A stretch of 14,062 bases of DNA, from contig JAJXYU010000218.1 in the NCBI GenBank assembly GCA_021780395.1, positions 1-14,062 of the forward strand. The letters run 5' to 3'. Shown piece after piece: positions 6,777 through 14,062 of this stretch; the stretch's first letter is position 1; every line of letters starts with the position of its first letter. Position numbers and translations under genes: made by a program. The stretch is from Pseudomonadota bacterium (GTDB taxonomy: Bacteria; Pseudomonadota; Gammaproteobacteria; Steroidobacterales; Steroidobacteraceae). The notes below the pieces were generated by a model. The model was not told the origin of the DNA. It made no database searches and saw nothing but the letters and a program-made list of their open reading frames with translations.

Positions 6777-7250
6777 TCAGCCGAGCACCGAGGTTTCCTC
6801 GGCGATCATCTGTTCCAGCCGTTGCAGGTCGGGGATCAGCGGCGTTTCGTTGACCATGCGGACCTGGCATATCACTGGCGCCCGCTCGGGAAATCCGCGT
6901 GACGGATCGGGGCGGATCACGTCGGCGTTCACCCGCACGAGCTGTGGGAAGCCCTGTGTCAGGACCCCGAAACACCCCGACTGCAGCTGCCCGTCGATCG
7001 CGTTGAACACCACCACCCGCGTACGCCCGGACACGACCGGGATCGCCTGCCCCAAGGCGCCCTCGAAGGAAACGACCGGCACCTGGACTTCGTTCCAGGT
7101 CACGAGCCCGAGGTACCACGGCGGCGCGTTGGTCATCGGCGCGGGCGCCTGGAAGCCGATGACCTCGGCGACGCAGGCCCGCGGCACGATCAAGCGCTCG
7201 CCGACCAGCGGCACCAGCAGGCTGTAGAGTTCGTCACGCAGGGTGGACAT
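6777..7250 (-). CDS. chpC: CheW-like chemosensory pili coupling protein ChpC
   Basis: A 157-residue single-domain CheW-like protein, expected to join the chemoreceptor PilJ to the kinase ChpA in the Pil-Chp array, alongside the main coupler PilI (not in the window). The CheW fold is recognisable in LYSLLVPLVGERLIVPRACVAEV, WYLGLVTWNEVQVPVVSFEGALG and RVVVFNAIDG, with the length close to ChpC of P. aeruginosa. The name rests on that and on its place right after chpA, 15 bases away; it could equally be called a generic CheW. ATG at 7250 is preceded by GGGAG at six bases. In P. aeruginosa the CheB homologue chpB lies between chpA and chpC; here it is missing. Confidence 0.85.
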   Translation of the reverse strand: MSTLRDELYSLLVPLVGERLIVPRACVAEVIGFQAPAPMTNAPPWYLGLVTWNEVQVPVVSFEGALGQAIPVVSGRTRVVVFNAIDGQLQSGCFGVLTQGFPQLVRVNADVIRPDPSRGFPERAPVICQVRMVNETPLIPDLQRLEQMIAEETSVLG

Positions 7251-7265
7251 GCGCGGCTCCCGCCG

Positions 7266-10200
7266 TCACTGGCCGACCGCGCTGCGGCGGTTGACCAGCG
7301 GCTCGATCGCATCGAGCAGCTGGCTTTCCTGATAAGGCTTGCCGAGATAGTCGTTGACGCCGAGCTCGATCGCGCGCGCACGATGCTTCTCGCTGACCCG
7401 CGAGGTCACCATCACGATCGGCACGTCGCGCAGCCGCGGCTCGTTGCGTACGTGCGCGGCCACTTCGTAGCCGTCCATCCGCGGCATCTCGATGTCCAGC
7501 AGGATCACGTCCGGCTTCAGGTCCTGCAGGATCGAGACCGCCTCGACGCCGTCCTTCGCGGTGACGACCCGCATGCCATTGCGCTCGAGGAGCCGCTGCG
7601 TCACCCGGCGGACCGTGATCGAGTCGTCGACCACGAGCGCGACGGTGCGCCGCTCACGTGGCTCGGCCACCGTGTCGGCCGGTCGCGACCGCCATTCCGA
7701 GCGCACCAACGCGCCCATGTCGAGGATGATTACGATCCGACCGTCGCCGAGGATGGTCGCGCCGGCGATGCCCCGGATCGCGGAGATCTGCGGTCCCAGC
7801 GATTTCACGACGATCTCACGACTGCCGACCAGCTCGTCCGTCACCAGCGCCGTCGAGTGCTCGCCGGCGCGGATCAGCACGACCGCCATCGACACGTCGG
7901 CCTCCGGCAGCGGCGACGCGCCGAGACCGACGAAATTACCGAGATGCTGGAACCGGTACTTCTGGCCGCCGTAATCGAACGGCGGTCCGTCGCGCCCGAG
8001 ATGGCGCGCGACGATGCTGCGCGGCAGACGGACGACGCCTTCCACCGTCGCGAGCGGCAACGCATAGGTCTCCTCGCCGACGCGCACGACCAGCGCCTGG
8101 CTGATCGCGAGCGTGAACGGCAGGCGGATCGTGAATCGCGAGCCCTTGTCGAGCGTCGACTCGATGAACAGGCCGCCGCCGAGCTTCTTCACCTCGGTGG
8201 CGACGACGTCCATGCCGACGCCGCGGCCCGCCGCCTGGGTCACGCGCCCCGCGGTGCTGAAGCCCGGCTCCAGGATCAGCTGCATCGCCTCCTCGTCGGT
8301 CAGGCGGGATTGCGGGTCGGCGAGCCCGAGCGCGATCGCCTTGTCACGGATCAGGCCGACGTTGATGCCCGCGCCGTCGTCGGCGACCACGATCACGACC
8401 TCGGCCCCGTCGCGTTCGAGGCTCACGCTGATCCGACCGACCTCAGGCTTGCCGAGCGCTGCTCGCCGCTCCGGGCTCTCGATTCCGTGAACGACCGCGT
8501 TTCGCAGCATGTGCTCGAGCGGCGGCACCATGCGCTCGAGCATCTGCCGGTCGAGCTCCGCCGCGGCACCGTCGACCGTAAGTTCGGCGCGTCTCCCCGC
8601 GTCGTTCGCCGCCTGTCGGACGAGTCGCGTGAGCCGCTGTACGTGCCGTTGGAAGGGCACCATCCGGGTCCGCATCAGGCTGTTCTGCAGCTCGGTGATC
8701 ACCCGGGCCTGCTGCGCGAGGAGATTCTGCGCCTCGCGGACGAGGCTCTCGAGCAAGCCCTGGATGCTCGCGACGTCGCTCGAGGTCTCCGCGAGCGCGC
8801 GGGAGTATTGTTGCAGTGCCGAGTAACGGTCGAGCTCGAGCGGATCGAATCCCCCGCGGCGGGGGTCGGTCTCGGGATTCCGATGCAGAACCTGGGTCTC
8901 GGTCTCGATCTCGAGGCCGCGCAATTGTTCCTTCAACCGCGTCACGGTCCGCGCGAGCTCCGCGAGATTGAAGTCGATCGAGCCGACCTGCTGGTCGAGC
9001 CGCGCACGGAAGATGCTGACCTCGCCGGCGTTGTTCAGCATCGTGTCGAGCAAGTCCGCGTCCACGCGCGCCATCTCCGCGCGTTCGACCGGGGCGCTGT
9101 CACGACCCGGCAGCATCGCGGCGACCGAGAGTTCGAGGCTCGACGCCGCGAGATCCGGCAGCGCCGGTCCCGTCGGCATGACCGGCTCGACCGCGGCGGG
9201 CGTCGCGCTGCCGGGCACGGGCGACACCGCGTCGGTCACCGCCTCCGGCGACGGCAGTCGGATTTCGGGAGCTGACTCCGTGATCGGCGCGACCGTCGCC
9301 GGCCCGGCCACCGCGGCAGTCGCCGCGACCGGCTCGGGAAGGCCTGCGCCGAGCGCACGAATGCGGCCGATCAGCGCCTCCGCCGCCCGGGGCCAGGTGC
9401 CGGCGCTGACGAGATCGCGCATCCGCGCGAGTTCGTCGAGGCTCGTCTGCAGCACCGCATGAGCGGATCCGGTCGCGGGAACGGTGCCGTTCGCGATCTG
9501 GATCACCAGGGTCTCGAGCTCATGGCTGAGATCTCCCATCGGCGCGATCCCGGCCATCCGCGCACCGCCCTTCAGGGTATGCAGCTGGCGCTGCAATTCG
9601 GCGACCGGGGCCCTGTCGTTTCGGTCGGCGCTCCACGCCGCGAGCGACGCCTGCGCGCTCTCGAGGAGCTCCGTCGCTTCTTCGCTGTAGATGTCGGCGA
9701 TCTCGCGGTCGAAGGCTTCCGGCGGGGTCGCGGACTCGTCGCATGGCGGCGGCGCCACCGGTGCGGGCGCCGGCGCGGGGACCTCCGCCGCAGCGATCCC
9801 CGCCGGCAGTACCTGCGAGGTCTCGGCATCCTCCGCGGCACGCGCGAGTTCGGCGTCGAGCGCGGCGTCCAGCGCGCCGATGCGTTCGAGCAGCATCGGT
9901 TGCTCGGCGAAGAACACCGTCGACTCGTCGATGTGCGCGACGACGTTCTCGATCGCGGCCACCGCCTCCTCGAGCACGCCGAGCGCGGCCTCCGGCAGGC
10001 CGAGCCCGCTGTCGTAGGCCTTGCGCAGGTACTGGTTCAACGGCTCCGTGACGCGGATGCCGTGGCGCGCCTCCGCCATCTTCGAGCTGCCGCACAAGGT
10101 ATGAACCGCACGATAGATGCTCTCCGGGAGATCGTGCGGGGCGAGGCGCCCCCGCTCGGTCTGCAGGTACCGGCGGATCGCCGCGAGATGGGTCTGCGCC

Positions 10201-12644
10201 TCCTTGCTGAAGATGTCGTGGAGCATCGGGTCCATCGTCGCGGACGCAGCCGCCGTGGACTCGTGCGCATCGGTCGGTCCGGCCGTCGCGGCGACCACCG
10301 GCTCAGGCTCCCGTCCGGCCGCCGCGCCGTCTTGCTCCGGTTCGGCGCCCGCCGTGACCGCCGCGTCCGCGTGGACGTCCATCACCACGCCGGCGGCTTG
10401 GGGCGCGGCAACCGTCGCATGGGCGCGAGCGATGAGTTGATCGACGGCGACGCTCGTCGGTCGCCCGGTCTCGAGCTGTTCGATCACCTGCGGTAGCGCG
10501 TCGATCGCGGCCCGCACGACCGCGATGATCTCGGGGGTCCGTGTGAGCGTCTTGTCGATCAACCGGTTCAGCAGGTTCTCGATCGACCACGCCAGATCGC
10601 CGATCACGCGGGCGCCGACCATCCGGCCGCTGCCCTTCAGCGTATGGAAGCTGCGCCGCATCGCGGCGAGCGAATCGCCGTCCATCGGATTCTGCTCCCA
10701 GAGTGGGAACCGCCGGCCGATCGCCGCCATTTCGTCCTTGGCCTCCTCGATGAACAGCTCGACGAGCTGCGGGTCGAGGGCCGCATCCGACGCCGGCGAC
10801 GGCGCGGACGCCGCGGGCACGGACGCCACGGGGGCGGGCGTCAGCACGATCGTGTCGCGCGCTTCGACCCTCGTATCGCGAGCATCGAGCTTCACGGTCG
10901 TCGTCGCCTCGGCGCCGACCGACGGGCCCGCGGACGCGGCCGGTAGCCGCGTCGCATGGTCTTCGGCGAGGGCCTTCACGCAGGTCTCGGCGTTGTCGAG
11001 CATGTACCACGGGTCGTTCCGGCCGCTCTGGATCGTCTCCATGTAATATTCGATGCTGACGATCGCGTCGGCGATGCGCTCGAGGCGCAGCGGCTCGGAC
11101 GGGATCGCTCCGGGTTCGACGAGCGCGCGGACGTGCACCGCGAGGGAATCCATCAACTCCGCGGCGCGGCTCTTGCCGAGCATCAACAGGCCTGCGGTGA
11201 TTCCGCGCAGCAGCTGCGGGACGTTGTCGAGCCCCTGGGGCGACGCATCGCCGGTCTTCTGGACCGCGATCGAGATCGCTTCCTTGATGCGCGCGAGATT
11301 GACGCTGCACTCGCGCAGCACCGCCTCGCTCACCAGCCGGAAATCCAGATCGTCGGACTCGGCGCCGGGCGGCGGCGTGGCGGATGGCAGGATCAGCCGC
11401 ACCAGTTGATCGTCGAGGCTGTCTTCGACCGACAGCAGCACGCTCGCAACCTTGAGCAGCGCCTCCTCCGCGGGTGGCGTCCCTGACGCGAGCATCGCAC
11501 CCAGATCCATGGTCTCGCGGCGCACCCGCTGCCGCAGCTCGCCGAGCCCGAGGACGCCGAGCGTGTCGCTGATCTTCTTCAGCAGCTCGAGCTGCGGAGC
11601 GAGATCCTCGACCCGGCCGCCGCCGCGGCGGACGAAGATGTCGAGCACGTCCTTGACCTTCGCGAGGTCCTCCTTGATCGCGGCGCCCACGGTGCGCATG
11701 AGCTTGACGCTCGGTGCGGAGAGGCTCGCGCGCTCCTGTTCGATCGCATCGTCCACCGGCAGGATCTCGGTGAGCTTGAAGGAGGCGCGCACCGCACCGA
11801 TCCGGCCGCCGCCCGCGGACGATCGCGCCACGTAGTACAGGAGATTGTTCAGCAGCTCGACCGGCGGGCTGTCGCAATACCGCTCCTCGCCGAGATCGTA
11901 GAGCGCCTTGATCTGCCGGTCGGCCTGGCCGAGGAGCCGCTTCAGGGTCGCGCTCGCTTCGAGGCCGTTCGCCTGCAGGGCCTCGAGCACGGCGCCGGTG
12001 ACCCACCAGAACTGGAACACCGGCTGCGTGGTCGCGACCTGCTCGAGCTTCTCGGCGACCTTCGCCATGATCTCCAGGCTCTGCTCCGTGCGCTCGCCGC
12101 GGATCAACCCGAGCAGGCCGACCTGGAAACGCGGACGCAGTCTGCGCGCCCACAGCGCGACCGCCGCCTGTCCGTCCTCGTCGGAGCGCGCCCGCGGGCT
12201 CTGGTCGGACTTCAGGTTGAGCAGCAGCAGCGTCCCTTCGGACAGCAGCGGACTGCCCCGTACCGAGCGCAGATCGTTCAACAGCGGCAACAGGATCAGC
12301 GCGAGGTCGCGTCCACCGGAGAGCACGCGTTCGAGGTAGGTCGGCAGCTGCACCATCGCGCGCATCAACGCATCGAGGCCCTCGACCCGCCGCTTCTCGT
12401 CGTCGTTGATCTCCAGCAGGTACCGGGCGACGTGCTCCATCTCCTCGGCGAGCAGCGCCGCGCCGTAGACCTCGACCACGCGCAGCACGCCGTGCGCGAC
12501 GTGCAATTGCTCCGCGCACCTCTCCAGCGATTCGCGGTGGTCGGGGCGCTCGGCATAGTCTTCGAGTGCCGCTCGCGCGTCACCGAGCGTCGCCGCGAGT
12601 TCCTTGGCGACGACGTGCAGCGTTTGGGAACTGATGTCGGTCAT
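7266..12644 (-). CDS. chpA: Chemosensory hybrid histidine kinase of type IV pili, ChpA/PilL
   Basis: A 1792-residue CheA-type kinase of the Pil-Chp system, which passes phosphate to PilG/PilH and so sets pilus extension, retraction and, in P. aeruginosa, cAMP levels. N-terminal FimL-like region: one Hpt-like module with His (H48, QLHVAHGVLRVVE) and three modules whose expected His is replaced (around W213, at K356 in LKKISDTLGVLG, at R480 in LRGITAGLLMLG). Pro/Ala-rich linkers then separate three canonical Hpt domains: H667 (HTLKGSGRMVG), H848 (HTLCGSSKMAEA) and H1022 (HTLKGGARMAG). Next are the dimerisation helices (about 1185-1290) and the ATPase with N box HMLRNAVVHGIE (from 1378), G1 DDGAGI (1422), F box PGFSTA and G2 GRGVGMDVV (about 1474). 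A CheW domain follows (about 1505-1645), then a receiver with phosphoacceptor D1717 (DIEMPRMDGYE). All kinase boxes look intact. It is much shorter than P. aeruginosa ChpA (about 2480 residues). ATG at 12644 follows pilJ by 23 bases with only a weak ribosome site. Confidence 0.96.
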   Translation of the reverse strand: MTDISSQTLHVVAKELAATLGDARAALEDYAERPDHRESLERCAEQLHVAHGVLRVVEVYGAALLAEEMEHVARYLLEINDDEKRRVEGLDALMRAMVQLPTYLERVLSGGRDLALILLPLLNDLRSVRGSPLLSEGTLLLLNLKSDQSPRARSDEDGQAAVALWARRLRPRFQVGLLGLIRGERTEQSLEIMAKVAEKLEQVATTQPVFQFWWVTGAVLEALQANGLEASATLKRLLGQADRQIKALYDLGEERYCDSPPVELLNNLLYYVARSSAGGGRIGAVRASFKLTEILPVDDAIEQERASLSAPSVKLMRTVGAAIKEDLAKVKDVLDIFVRRGGGRVEDLAPQLELLKKISDTLGVLGLGELRQRVRRETMDLGAMLASGTPPAEEALLKVASVLLSVEDSLDDQLVRLILPSATPPPGAESDDLDFRLVSEAVLRECSVNLARIKEAISIAVQKTGDASPQGLDNVPQLLRGITAGLLMLGKSRAAELMDSLAVHVRALVEPGAIPSEPLRLERIADAIVSIEYYMETIQSGRNDPWYMLDNAETCVKALAEDHATRLPAASAGPSVGAEATTTVKLDARDTRVEARDTIVLTPAPVASVPAASAPSPASDAALDPQLVELFIEEAKDEMAAIGRRFPLWEQNPMDGDSLAAMRRSFHTLKGSGRMVGARVIGDLAWSIENLLNRLIDKTLTRTPEIIAVVRAAIDALPQVIEQLETGRPTSVAVDQLIARAHATVAAPQAAGVVMDVHADAAVTAGAEPEQDGAAAGREPEPVVAATAGPTDAHESTAAASATMDPMLHDIFSKEAQTHLAAIRRYLQTERGRLAPHDLPESIYRAVHTLCGSSKMAEARHGIRVTEPLNQYLRKAYDSGLGLPEAALGVLEEAVAAIENVVAHIDESTVFFAEQPMLLERIGALDAALDAELARAAEDAETSQVLPAGIAAAEVPAPAPAPVAPPPCDESATPPEAFDREIADIYSEEATELLESAQASLAAWSADRNDRAPVAELQRQLHTLKGGARMAGIAPMGDLSHELETLVIQIANGTVPATGSAHAVLQTSLDELARMRDLVSAGTWPRAAEALIGRIRALGAGLPEPVAATAAVAGPATVAPITESAPEIRLPSPEAVTDAVSPVPGSATPAAVEPVMPTGPALPDLAASSLELSVAAMLPGRDSAPVERAEMARVDADLLDTMLNNAGEVSIFRARLDQQVGSIDFNLAELARTVTRLKEQLRGLEIETETQVLHRNPETDPRRGGFDPLELDRYSALQQYSRALAETSSDVASIQGLLESLVREAQNLLAQQARVITELQNSLMRTRMVPFQRHVQRLTRLVRQAANDAGRRAELTVDGAAAELDRQMLERMVPPLEHMLRNAVVHGIESPERRAALGKPEVGRISVSLERDGAEVVIVVADDGAGINVGLIRDKAIALGLADPQSRLTDEEAMQLILEPGFSTAGRVTQAAGRGVGMDVVATEVKKLGGGLFIESTLDKGSRFTIRLPFTLAISQALVVRVGEETYALPLATVEGVVRLPRSIVARHLGRDGPPFDYGGQKYRFQHLGNFVGLGASPLPEADVSMAVVLIRAGEHSTALVTDELVGSREIVVKSLGPQISAIRGIAGATILGDGRIVIILDMGALVRSEWRSRPADTVAEPRERRTVALVVDDSITVRRVTQRLLERNGMRVVTAKDGVEAVSILQDLKPDVILLDIEMPRMDGYEVAAHVRNEPRLRDVPIVMVTSRVSEKHRARAIELGVNDYLGKPYQESQLLDAIEPLVNRRSAVGQ

Positions 12645-12667
12645 CGGGGCGTCCGGACTCGTGCCGC

Positions 12668-14062
12668 TCAGGTGCCGAATCCGCGGGTCTTGTGGGTCCG
12701 TCCCGCGTTCTCGACCGCGGCGGCGCCGCCATCCGGGGCTCGCGCGGCGCCCGCGGAGGAGACCGGCTCCGTGAGCGCCGGCAAGCGGGTCGAGGTCGAA
12801 CCAACGACGGTCGTCGCACCGGCGTCGGCCAGGCGGAAACCGGCGACGGACTTGCGCAACTGCGCCGCGAGCGCCGCGAGCTTCGACACGGACGCGGAGG
12901 TCGCCGAGGAGCCATCGGCGGTCTGGCTCGAGATCTCGCGGAGCACCTGCATGTTCTTCGAGATGTTTCCGGACGCCGCCGCCTGCTGCCGGGCGCTCGC
13001 GGAGATGTTCTGCACCAGACTGGCGATCTGGTTAGACACCTGCTCGATCTCTTCGAGCGCCGCGCCGGCATTCTCCGCGAGCAGCGCGCCGCCGACCACG
13101 TCGGTCGTGCTGCGCTCCATCGAGACCACGGCCTCGTTGGTGTCGGTCTGGATCGTGCGCACCAGCACTTCGATCTGTTTCGTCGCGTTCGCAGCGCGCT
13201 CCGCGAGCCGCTGCACCTCGTCGGCGACGACCGCGAAGCCGCGGCCCGCCTCGCCCGCCATCGACGCCTGGATCGACGCATTGAGCGCAAGGATGTTGGT
13301 CTGCTCGGCGATGTCGTTGATGAGTTCGACGATGTTGCCGATCTCCTGCGAGCTCTCCCCGAGACGCTTGATCCGCTTGCTCGTCTCCTGGATCGTCTCG
13401 CGAATCGCGTTCATGCCGTCGATCGTCCGCCGGACGGCATCACCGCCCTTGTGTGCGATGTCGACCGAATGCCGCGCGACGTCCGAGCAGCGCTCCGCGT
13501 TGCCGGAAACCTCCTCGATCGAGGCTGCCATCTCGGCGACGGACTCGCTGGCGGCCGAGATCTGGCGCGACTGTGCGGCACTCGCCTTCGCCATGTGGGC
13601 GGCGGCGGCTTGCGCCTGCTTGGTGGCTCCGTCGAGCTGGATCGCACCCGCGTTGATCGTCGTCACGAGCTCGCGCAGCGCTTCGATTGCATAATTTATC
13701 GAGTCGGCGATCGCACCGGTGATGTCCTCGGTCACCGTCGCCTGGACCGTGAGGTCGCCATCGGCGAGATTCGACAGCTCGTCGAGCAGGCGCATGATCG
13801 CATCCTGGTTGCGGTCGTTCTCGCGCGCGCGCATCTCGGCTTCGCGCCGCCGGTCGACCGCTTTGCGATACACCCACACCAGCGCGGCGAGACAGCCGAG
13901 CGCGATCGTCAGCGCGACGAGCGCCGCGATCCGTCGGACGCCGAACCCACCGCCGCCCGCGCCGCGCGCCGGCTCCGCCCGGCGCGCGAGCGCATCGGCC
14001 GACCTGGCGAGCGTCGTCGCGGCCGCCTGTGCCTTCGCGATCGGCGCGGCCGCGCCGATCGC
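12668..14062 (-). CDS. pilJ: Type IV pilus methyl-accepting chemotaxis protein PilJ, C-terminal part (5' end outside window)
   Basis: PilJ is the inner-membrane chemoreceptor of the Pil-Chp system; it forms polar arrays with PilI/ChpC and ChpA and is thought to sense pilin state. The last 464 residues are present and the frame is open to the window edge. In order: the end of an Ala-rich periplasmic helix, a Gly-rich hinge (EPARGAGGGGFG), a transmembrane helix RIAALVALTIALGCLAALVW (near 13875-13936), a HAMP-like segment (LLDELSNLADGDLTVQA), long coiled-coil helices, and the receptor tip NASIQASMAGEAGRGFAVVADEV (split here only by description, near 13215-13300). The Met-Ala-Gly-Glu-Ala-Gly form of the tip is typical of PilJ rather than of flagellar receptors. 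A disordered Ala/Thr/Ser tail ends the protein; no CheR/CheB-tethering pentapeptide is seen. An apparent start at 13879 is a GTG inside the membrane helix, not the real start. Confidence 0.93.
   Translation of the reverse strand, partial: AIGAAAPIAKAQAAATTLARSADALARRAEPARGAGGGGFGVRRIAALVALTIALGCLAALVWVYRKAVDRRREAEMRARENDRNQDAIMRLLDELSNLADGDLTVQATVTEDITGAIADSINYAIEALRELVTTINAGAIQLDGATKQAQAAAAHMAKASAAQSRQISAASESVAEMAASIEEVSGNAERCSDVARHSVDIAHKGGDAVRRTIDGMNAIRETIQETSKRIKRLGESSQEIGNIVELINDIAEQTNILALNASIQASMAGEAGRGFAVVADEVQRLAERAANATKQIEVLVRTIQTDTNEAVVSMERSTTDVVGGALLAENAGAALEEIEQVSNQIASLVQNISASARQQAAASGNISKNMQVLREISSQTADGSSATSASVSKLAALAAQLRKSVAGFRLADAGATTVVGSTSTRLPALTEPVSSAGAARAPDGGAAAVENAGRTHKTRGFGT

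Noticed and set aside
7383..9275. Long plus-strand open frame (630 codons) opposite chpA
   Set aside because: It is antisense to the conserved kinase core and receiver of ChpA. Its translation is rich in Arg, Asp and His with no recognisable motif, as expected for a shadow frame in GC-rich DNA.
10780..10960. Possible repeat tract in chpA (alternating Ala, Pro, Ser, Thr and Asp codons)
   Set aside because: It is an ordinary low-complexity interdomain linker of ChpA with no exact DNA repeat unit.
10303..12519. Minus-strand open frame of 738 codons inside chpA in another frame
   Set aside because: It is an Arg/Ala/Gly-rich out-of-frame translation; the chpA frame carries the Hpt motifs across the same region.

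Overview
The window is a very GC-rich (roughly two-thirds G+C, my estimate by eye), densely coding piece of a bacterial chromosome. The gene set and order point to a gammaproteobacterium with type IV pili: a Pil-Chp chemosensory cluster beside bioA-rsmE, together with ampD and pdxH. I cannot place it to genus. No tRNA, rRNA, insertion sequence, CRISPR array or phage gene is visible. No gap between genes exceeds about 160 bases, and the many other long open frames are antisense shadows caused by GC-rich codon use.

Left part (1-4573), housekeeping and cofactor genes. The window opens inside pdxH (PLP synthesis, 3' end only). It converges on an inositol-monophosphatase-family phosphatase on the minus strand. 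From a 123-base divergent region with a good sigma70-like promoter, a PduO-type cob(I)alamin adenosyltransferase runs rightward. Its end overlaps the end of ampD (peptidoglycan recycling amidase, minus strand). ampD diverges across only 43 bases from bioA (biotin synthesis), which overlaps and is probably translationally coupled to rsmE (16S rRNA m3U1498 methyltransferase).

Middle (4580-6139). A six-or-more-TM MscS-family mechanosensitive channel lies on the minus strand, almost touching rsmE tail to tail. Its 156-base upstream region holds a sigma70-like promoter and a strong inverted repeat that would lie in the 5' leader.

Right part (6140-14062), a minus-strand operon in transcription order pilJ (cut by the window edge) - chpA - chpC - cupin. 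PilJ is the chemoreceptor, ChpC the CheW-like coupler, and ChpA a 1792-residue hybrid kinase with several Hpt modules, a CheA core and a receiver. Together they would control type IV pilus extension and retraction and, by analogy with Pseudomonas aeruginosa, surface sensing. The CheB-type chpB found between chpA and chpC in P. aeruginosa is absent here. The last gene, 4 bases after chpC, encodes a cupin with the complete metal-ligand and catalytic-tyrosine pattern of DMSP lyases (DddK/DddQ/DddL-like). This unexpected partner of a pilus chemosensory operon is the most interesting item in the window. I see no clearly new multi-gene system.
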